Assembly (NCBI GenBank): GCA_049670505.1
Contig: JBATTK010000068.1
Span: 1 to 29,779 of the forward strand
Length of the DNA: 29,779 nucleotides
Source of the DNA: JBATTK01 sp049670505
GTDB taxonomy: Bacteria > Bacteroidota > Bacteroidia > Flavobacteriales > Flavobacteriaceae
Direction of reading: 5' to 3'
Under the pieces are notes generated by a model that was not told the DNA's origin, searched no databases, and worked only from the letters and a program-made list of their open reading frames with translations. Positions 25,901 to 29,779 of this stretch are shown here, in pieces; position 1 is the first letter of the stretch, and every line of letters begins with the position of its first letter. A program made the position numbers and the translations under genes.

Positions 25901-28324
25901 CGTGGGCGGTGTCAATACGGTCAGGGATACCGGAATATCAATAGAAGGGTCGGTAGTGTCATTGCTAGATACATTTATGGTAGCGTTGTATGTTCCGGGA
26001 TCTAAAATCCTTGTGTCGAACTTTACCTCCGCTACCGTGGAAGATCCAAATGGAACAACTCCTTCTGCTGGCGAAACCGTTAAAAAGAAGGCATTGGGAT
26101 CGCCATCCACAATTTCAAAATTATCTATATCCATAGTAGACCCCGCGGTTTCCATGTTAGATAGAAAAACTACTTGTTCTATCTCCCCGGCAAAACCTGC
26201 TCCTGAAAAAATGAGTTGGTCATCAATGAAAACGGTAAGGGTAAAATCATCCTTGTCCACAACGATTCTCAAATCAAAATATCCACTAGGTGTGGTAAAG
26301 CCTGTTTGGACAACGGCACCTGTAGCGGCATCTTGTACGGCAATACTTCCATCCGGATTAAAAGTAACCCTAGTGATTAAAAATCCTGCGGTTGGGGATT
26401 GCGGAATTACTTGCCAAGTAGTGCCACTGCCTTGTATATTGATTCGGGAAGTAGTAACCATAAAAGGTTCGTCCCCAGGTGTAACGGTAGGAGAAAACGC
26501 CAGACGCGTGCCGCCCGAGCCGTCCGATACACTTCTTATATGCTGTGATCCTTCAAAGGCATTGACATTGGTAATCTCCCAATCATCGGTTTCCGTAGCC
26601 GTAGAAATAGACCACCCAAACTGTTCGTCAATATTTCCGGCAGCAAACTCTTCAAAACCAGTGGCAAGCAGACTGGATATTATATTGCTAAAGGTGCCCT
26701 TCCCCGTTTGAATCAAGGAAGATATGCCTGGAGATGCCGAAGCCGCAGGGAAATTTTTCACATTAAATCCATTCGTTTCGATGGACAACATAGAGGTTGC
26801 AACCCTATTGGCAAAAGTAATTTGAGGCTGATCGTTTACGGTAATATTAAAAGTTAAATTATCATCACCTGTATTTTCTAAGGTAAGATCTCTGGTAACT
26901 ACTTGTAACTGCTCAATAGTCTCTTCAAAGGATTCCGGGGATACCGTTATTATAGGAACCTCCGTACCATCCAGGACACGGATAGTAACGGGAATGGTTA
27001 CAGAAACATCGGACCCTTCAATATCGAGAATAATCTCTTCTTCGTAAATTCCTTTAGGGAGACCGGTGGTGTTAAATTGTACTTCCAAAGTGGCTACTTC
27101 CGTAGCTGCTACAGTTACTGACTCAGGGTCAAACAACTCGATCACCGAAGCATCCGTGCTAGCACTTGGGGAAACGGTTACCGAAGCATCGGAGACATTG
27201 GAAATAGAAATTTCACGTCTTACAATCTCATCAACATTAAGCTCTTCGGAAATTGACCCAGGTATAACTACAATGGGTGCCGCATCGGCAAAGACCCATC
27301 CCATATCACTAAAATGCCCTCTGGTAATATCGCCGATATCAAAATTGGATTCGGCGGTACCTACTTGTGGGCTCATTAACGAATTGGGATCTCCGGCCGG
27401 AAATGTAGCTTCATCCCAATGGGCTATACTTGAGCCGCCTTGAAATGGGTTTGGGGCAAAAAGTTCGGGCAGTGTACCCCCTAGAGCGGCAACTGCACGA
27501 GTTCCGTTAACAAAAACGTCCCCACTGGTGTAAAAATCCCCAAGTTCTAGGGACGGATTGGGCAAGTCTAATACCGAAGTACCTTCGCCATTTACTATAA
27601 AAGTGTCAAAAATGATAGGAATACCACCGGCAAAACCAAGCGATCCCACTCCATTTTCATCAACATCTCCGCCATCGATAAAGCCTAGACCATGTCCGGC
27701 CTCATGTAGTGCAACGGTAACGAAATCGAAAAGTCCAGCAGGTGTATTTCCGTCAGTACCAAAATACCATGGAATGCCGTTACCTAAGTTTACAACAAGA
27801 TCAAACTCTTCGTCGGGATCAAGGTCCACGCCTGCCAAGGCGTCCGCAAGCGCGGCCGGATAGAATACTCCTGGTACGGGTGCACCTTCAAAATCACTAA
27901 AGATAGTGGTTGGCCCTGCCGATGCCAATACACCGGGACCTAAATCCGCAAATTCCGCAAAAATCCGTATGGGAACATTGGATACGATTTCTTCTGCCCA
28001 TATGTCCAGGGCAAATTGAAATGCTGCCGTAGCTTCAGGATTTGCCTGTGCTCCGGGGCCAAAGGTTACCAACAATTCTGCCGTAGCACTCTTCTTGGTA
28101 GACAGTAACTTTTTTGAAGCCATCTGTGACATGGCCATTCTAGAATTCTGGTCCTCAAATTTAGCGGGACAAACAATGATAGGGCCAGGTAGTTTTTCCA
28201 TTTTTTGGGCCTGCACTATTTGCGAGCTCCCAAAAACGAATAATACAAGTGTAAGTAATAAGTGATACGGATTTCGCAATCGATTGCGAGAAGCGTTACC
28301 ACTCATCGAGTAATTTTGTTTCAT
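22937..28324 (-). CDS. Secreted multidomain protein: zinc-protease domain, choice-of-anchor-D-like repeats, T9SS sorting domain
   Basis: This 1795-residue protein has a signal peptide (about 1-40, ending QIVQAQ). Residues about 80-343 form a metzincin-like protease domain with His207-Glu208-x-x-His211 in ALHEAGHGLGF, then AHWDE at 301-305, LMSP at 317-320 and DMGW at 340-343; a Glu and two zinc-binding His are visible. Five choice-of-anchor-D-like beta-sandwich repeats follow (about 350-450, 457-803, 807-1130, 1135-1235, 1238-1586). In the second, third and fifth, a large module is inserted between the two halves. A further beta-domain spans about 1592-1702. Residues about 1717-1795 (GRVFPNPVENVANFAL... 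PQGTYIFTLRDASGEVV) are a type A C-terminal signal for type IX secretion. It is therefore exported and attached to, or released from, the cell surface. The substrate is unknown. A terminator follows directly. Confidence 0.9.
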   Translation of the reverse strand: MKQNYSMSGNASRNRLRNPYHLLLTLVLFVFGSSQIVQAQKMEKLPGPIIVCPAKFEDQNSRMAMSQMASKKLLSTKKSATAELLVTFGPGAQANPEATAAFQFALDIWAEEIVSNVPIRIFAEFADLGPGVLASAGPTTIFSDFEGAPVPGVFYPAALADALAGVDLDPDEEFDLVVNLGNGIPWYFGTDGNTPAGLFDFVTVALHEAGHGLGFIDGGDVDENGVGSLGFAGGIPIIFDTFIVNGEGTSVLDLPNPSLELGDFYTSGDVFVNGTRAVAALGGTLPELFAPNPFQGGSSIAHWDEATFPAGDPNSLMSPQVGTAESNFDIGDITRGHFSDMGWVFADAAPIVVIPGSISEELNVDEIVRREISISNVSDASVTVSPSASTDASVIELFDPESVTVAATEVATLEVQFNTTGLPKGIYEEEIILDIEGSDVSVTIPVTIRVLDGTEVPIITVSPESFEETIEQLQVVTRDLTLENTGDDNLTFNITVNDQPQITFANRVATSMLSIETNGFNVKNFPAASASPGISSLIQTGKGTFSNIISSLLATGFEEFAAGNIDEQFGWSISTATETDDWEITNVNAFEGSQHIRSVSDGSGGTRLAFSPTVTPGDEPFMVTTSRINIQGSGTTWQVIPQSPTAGFLITRVTFNPDGSIAVQDAATGAVVQTGFTTPSGYFDLRIVVDKDDFTLTVFIDDQLIFSGAGFAGEIEQVVFLSNMETAGSTMDIDNFEIVDGDPNAFFLTVSPAEGVVPFGSSTVAEVKFDTRILDPGTYNATINVSSNDTTDPSIDIPVSLTVLTPPTITVAPDALSAAVDVQTDDPPTQTETFTISNSGENPLEFTTALGPTIFTLPSPGANAALMAALDLSKYGAGNTDSYTFKSVKSKREPQLRMLSRTDLPVENATVITDSIFYDSGISFPDSFGGLEGPAIATAIKFDAESDFTLTAVRNAYRTETLADVAILLEVYRGGATPDLGELLLQQTVTTTSETGVFLLEELTAPLPFEAGESFWVVHKYPEGIDFPQGQDDDISSVRPDTYFFSSDGGESYTNLTANVFLTRALSSAGDEAYISLEPSSGTVAAGESVEVSVTFDGQSLTNGTFQTDILVNSNDPVTPTAAVATTFEVSGQISGIEVSDELLTFNDVFIGNSAERTFTITNTGLAQLNVNSIVSDNTDFVPEVSSTVINGGEEQEITVTFSPSSVGSINGIISITSDAPDVGVIDLIVNGIGVDPPTAILDPLEVSESTDTGTTVDTEITLRNDGSSPLVFSFPEFTMAAAMANPNAQISSNADIIDYKALGTPQKGFKDTRIGAKVANSMGMDNEFGYTWIDSDEVGGPVYFPFDISATGFDLSPFVNADDTVELSLPYPIEFYGITYESIFISANGFVSFQAPTTPFTFFNEQIPVDDGVNNVIAGFWSDLEPQNGGAVHIEAFADAVVVQWTNAPIFFGAPEETVTFKIIIFADGTIDIFYDDVDGASFVDQGTVGIENADGSDGAQVAFNTPYIKDGLALRFIAPDVPMTNFISSVSPLSGVVPAGGSRTLTVTLDATDLDPDVYFDELTVSSNAPDKSSSTALIELTVLDVPRVSTFTLVNADTNEEIGPLNEGDVIDLADFDANSFNVVANIGEEAVGSVVFDFNGDEGFRTESTAPYALGGDSNGNFRTVVFPLGTNTITATPFTERGGRGDAGIPLTVNFEVVDVSDDTAEASGRVFPNPVENVANFALKEGTKQTLKGTLHNLMGQMVYPSFDFAIDDQGSGFLDMTDLPQGTYIFTLRDASGEVVSQVKMLKK

Positions 28325-28480
28325 AATGAGGTGGTTTTTTTAAATTAGTTTTGAAAAATAACTTTTATTTACGGTATTAACAAACTTTTTGTAGGACCAA
28401 AATAGATGCCAAGAGTGCAGTTCATCGATGGATCAGTTATTTTTTCAGTCGTACGGGGATTGTAAATAAATTGCTGAAAA

Positions 28481-28509
28481 TGAAAACCTTAGAAATACTA
28501 AGGTTTTCA
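28481..28509. terminator. Hairpin between the large secreted protein gene and the tRNA region
   Basis: TGAAAACCTTAG (28481-28492) pairs perfectly with CTAAGGTTTTCA (28498-28509) over a 5-base loop. T residues follow on both strands (TTT on +, TTTTC on -), so it could stop transcription either way. No gene ends here: the large gene starts at 28324 and runs away, and the tRNA genes start downstream. It may end an unseen small RNA on the + strand or block read-through. Confidence 0.5.
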
Positions 28510-28554
28510 TTTAAAAAAGAGAAAATTAAATTACCAGATTTTTATAGTAAATCG

Positions 28555-28562
28555 TATATTTG
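28555..28562 (+). promoter_or_regulatory. Promoter -7 box of the tRNA unit
   Basis: TATATTTG is an exact TAnnTTTG match. It lies 12 bases before the truncated tRNA, so transcription would begin inside or just ahead of it and run on into the intact tRNA-Arg. I see no clear -33 TTG. Confidence 0.55.
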
Positions 28563-28574
28563 CGCGCTCTTAGG

Positions 28575-28621
28575 AATCGCGTAGCTCAGCTGGATAGAGC
28601 ATCTGCCTTCTAAGCAGACGG
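28575..28621 (+). pseudogene. Truncated tRNA-Arg (TCT), lacks T-arm and 3' acceptor
   Basis: The acceptor 5' strand, D-arm and anticodon arm are intact, with anticodon TCT at 28609-28611. After CGG at 28621 the sequence turns into ATTTGACATAATG and no TTCGA T-loop or matching 3' acceptor strand follows. The 40 bases 28582-28621 match the intact tRNA 70 bases downstream except for two bases, and these two pair with each other in the anticodon stem (T-A here, C-G there). This shows that it was once a working, separate tRNA gene and was cut later, not a decayed copy. Confidence 0.85.
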
Positions 28622-28644
28622 ATTTGACATAATGAAAGTACAAT

Positions 28645-28718
<74 letters not shown>

Positions 28719-28726
28719 CATCATTC

Positions 28727-28758
28727 AAGAAACCACGTCTAAAAAGACGTGGTTTCTT
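28727..28758 (+). terminator. Intrinsic terminator after tRNA-Arg
   Basis: AAGAAACCACGTCT (28727-28740) pairs without mismatch with AGACGTGGTTTCTT (28745-28758) over a 4-base loop of A. TTATTT follows on the + strand. It ends the tRNA transcript. Confidence 0.88.
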
Positions 28759-28881
28759 ATTTGCAATATTGAGCTCCCAGGGAAAACCGAAGGTAATCCT
28801 GTCGCGATTATCAATGTTTATGGGCTTCCGGTTTTTCAGGAGCCTTTTTCTTTCCATTTTGCACAACAAATCTGTAAACGT

Positions 28882-29040
28882 TCATATCCCTAAATCAATT
28901 CCATGGATAACTTCGAGAGGAACTCCACGCATCATCAATTTTAATGCTTTTGAGGGAATAAAAGTGTGCCGTAAAAGGTGATTAAAAAGAACCGGAAATG
29001 GGACTTGAAGTCTTTTTTGATTGGCGGAATTAAGATTGCC
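28882..29040 (-). pseudogene. Probable degraded C-terminal fragment of a tyrosine recombinase (integrase)
   Basis: The - strand frame read from 29040 to the stop at 28882-28884 gives SANQKRLQVPFPV then HLLRHTF, and after 11 residues GVPLEVI and DLGI. This follows the order seen in Bacteroidota phage-type integrases: NQK, HxxRHTF (the box II H-x-x-R), GVPxE, LGH. The spacing is a few residues off, the final His and the catalytic Tyr are missing and there is no start, so it is broken if real. Its place directly beside an intact and a truncated tRNA-Arg is where such genes are expected. The match is by eye only; a chance resemblance is possible. Confidence 0.42.
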
Positions 29041-29567
29041 CATTAAACAGCCGTTATACGGTACTGAAATTTTACGTAGATTTTTTTAAATTTTAATAAT
29101 AACCCCAATTCCTATGGTGGGCCAGTTTGACCAATTGACTGCAGATAAGAAATTTATTTCGCCCAAAATGATATATAAAAATATGATAAGGAATTATAGA
29201 AATGTTCGTTTTTTGCGGGTAGGGGGAAGAAGGGTCAAGCGGCCTTTAGCTTCTAATTCTGAAATTCCGGTATTATAAACTAGATACTTGAGAGGGAAGG
29301 GTGAACTAGACAAGCGGTCTGACTTAGTGCATCTACTTGGAGTAGAGGGTTTGTACAACTTCCGTAGGACAATAGGCCCGTATATTATTTTTATGAAAAG
29401 CTTCAGGTGCACTAGAGAAAAATTCATAAATAGATTAGTTTCATCTGAAGCTTGATAATTACTTAGACTGAAAATTACCGAACTTCTATTATTTTTTACC
29501 AACCACATATTTTTCTAGTTGAGCAAATACTATTGGTTTATTTTGAAATTCTAAATATTTCAAAATC
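29041..29567. other. Stretch without recognisable genes
   Basis: I see no convincing gene, tRNA or terminator in these 527 bases. An open frame on the - strand (29194-29508) has an unlikely composition and no recognisable motif. Given the tRNA/integrase scar next to it, this may be decayed mobile-element DNA. The end should include the promoter of the next gene: TTTATTTTG near 29537-29545 is close to the -7 pattern. Confidence 0.4.
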
Positions 29568-29779
29568 ATGAAAACTACTATTATTTGTACAATGTCTTTA
29601 ATCTTCTCCCTAATAACGAATGCCCAATTCCAGACAAGGATTATTGAAGATCAAATCGAAGCCATATGGTACGAAAACAAATCTGAAAGGATTTCAAAAT
29701 TGAATAAGTTATTGACCGATGTGCCTTCTGAATTAGATGATGTAGAAGTCGCGGAAGCAGATTATTGGATGTCCTATGT
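29568..29779 (+). CDS. Exported protein of unknown function, 3' end outside window
   Basis: An ATG at 29568 opens a frame of 70 codons that runs off the end. The first 19 residues are a clear signal peptide (MKTTIICTMSLIFSLITNA), followed by QFQTRIIEDQIEAIWYENKSERISKLNKLL, a charged helical stretch, and an acidic part (SELDDVEVAEADYWMSY). The protein is exported. The visible part is too short to name a family; a TPR-like helical protein is possible. Confidence 0.75.
   Translation, partial: MKTTIICTMSLIFSLITNAQFQTRIIEDQIEAIWYENKSERISKLNKLLTDVPSELDDVEVAEADYWMSY

Noticed and set aside
25758..26711. Another long + strand open frame opposite the same gene (317 codons, Ser/Val/Thr rich)
   Set aside because: Low-complexity composition is that expected from antisense of a repeat-rich secreted protein.
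29110..29140. TATGGTGGGCCAGTTTGACC, resembling an IS21-type terminal repeat
   Set aside because: Only a vague memory match; no transposase fragment or second end is visible, so no IS is called.
29194..29508. - strand open frame of 104 codons
   Set aside because: No start context or motif; composition looks non-coding.

Overview
The window reads as chromosome of a member of the Bacteroidota, most likely a marine Flavobacteriaceae species. The signs are a FecR/SusC/SusD polysaccharide-utilisation locus, a type IX secretion sorting domain, absence of clear Shine-Dalgarno sites, promoter elements of the TAnnTTTG type and AT-rich spacers. No species can be named from the sequence alone.

Positions 1-13111 are a glycan-utilisation locus on the + strand: the end of a FecR anti-sigma factor, a SusC-type transporter with an STN signalling domain, a SusD-type lipoprotein and a terminator. 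A frameshifted remnant of a second susD 3' end follows. After it comes a tight three-gene operon of a GH2 beta-galactosidase-like enzyme, a GH78 alpha-L-rhamnosidase-like lipoprotein and a CSPSR-type sulfatase lipoprotein. Together they fit sensing, uptake and trimming of a sulfated, rhamnose-containing (probably algal) glycan.

Positions 13382-16270 hold an AraC-type regulator, a metallo-beta-lactamase-fold hydrolase, and a DUF4382 lipoprotein closed by a strong terminator.

Positions 16521-19057 (- strand) are a compact four-gene operon: two small proteins of unknown family, a short protein with one phospholipase D HKD motif, and a second HKD protein that also carries ComEA-like helix-hairpin-helix motifs. 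I regard this as the best candidate for an undescribed system, perhaps a DNA-acting or defence-type nuclease module; that role is inference.

Positions 19517-22520 hold a D-threonine-aldolase/D-serine-dehydratase-type PLP enzyme (+), a CorA metal channel (-) and a single-domain response regulator (-). The stretch after the response regulator can fold into a three-way junction ahead of a terminator.

Positions 22937-28324 (- strand) encode a 1795-residue secreted protein. It has an HExxHGLGF zinc-protease domain, several choice-of-anchor-D-like repeats, three of them interrupted by other modules, and a C-terminal type IX sorting domain.

Positions 28481-29779 hold a truncated tRNA-Arg, an intact tRNA-Arg(TCT) with terminator, a probable degraded tyrosine recombinase fragment, a stretch without recognisable genes, and the start of a secreted protein cut by the window end. 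The tRNA and recombinase fragments look like the scar of an integrated element.
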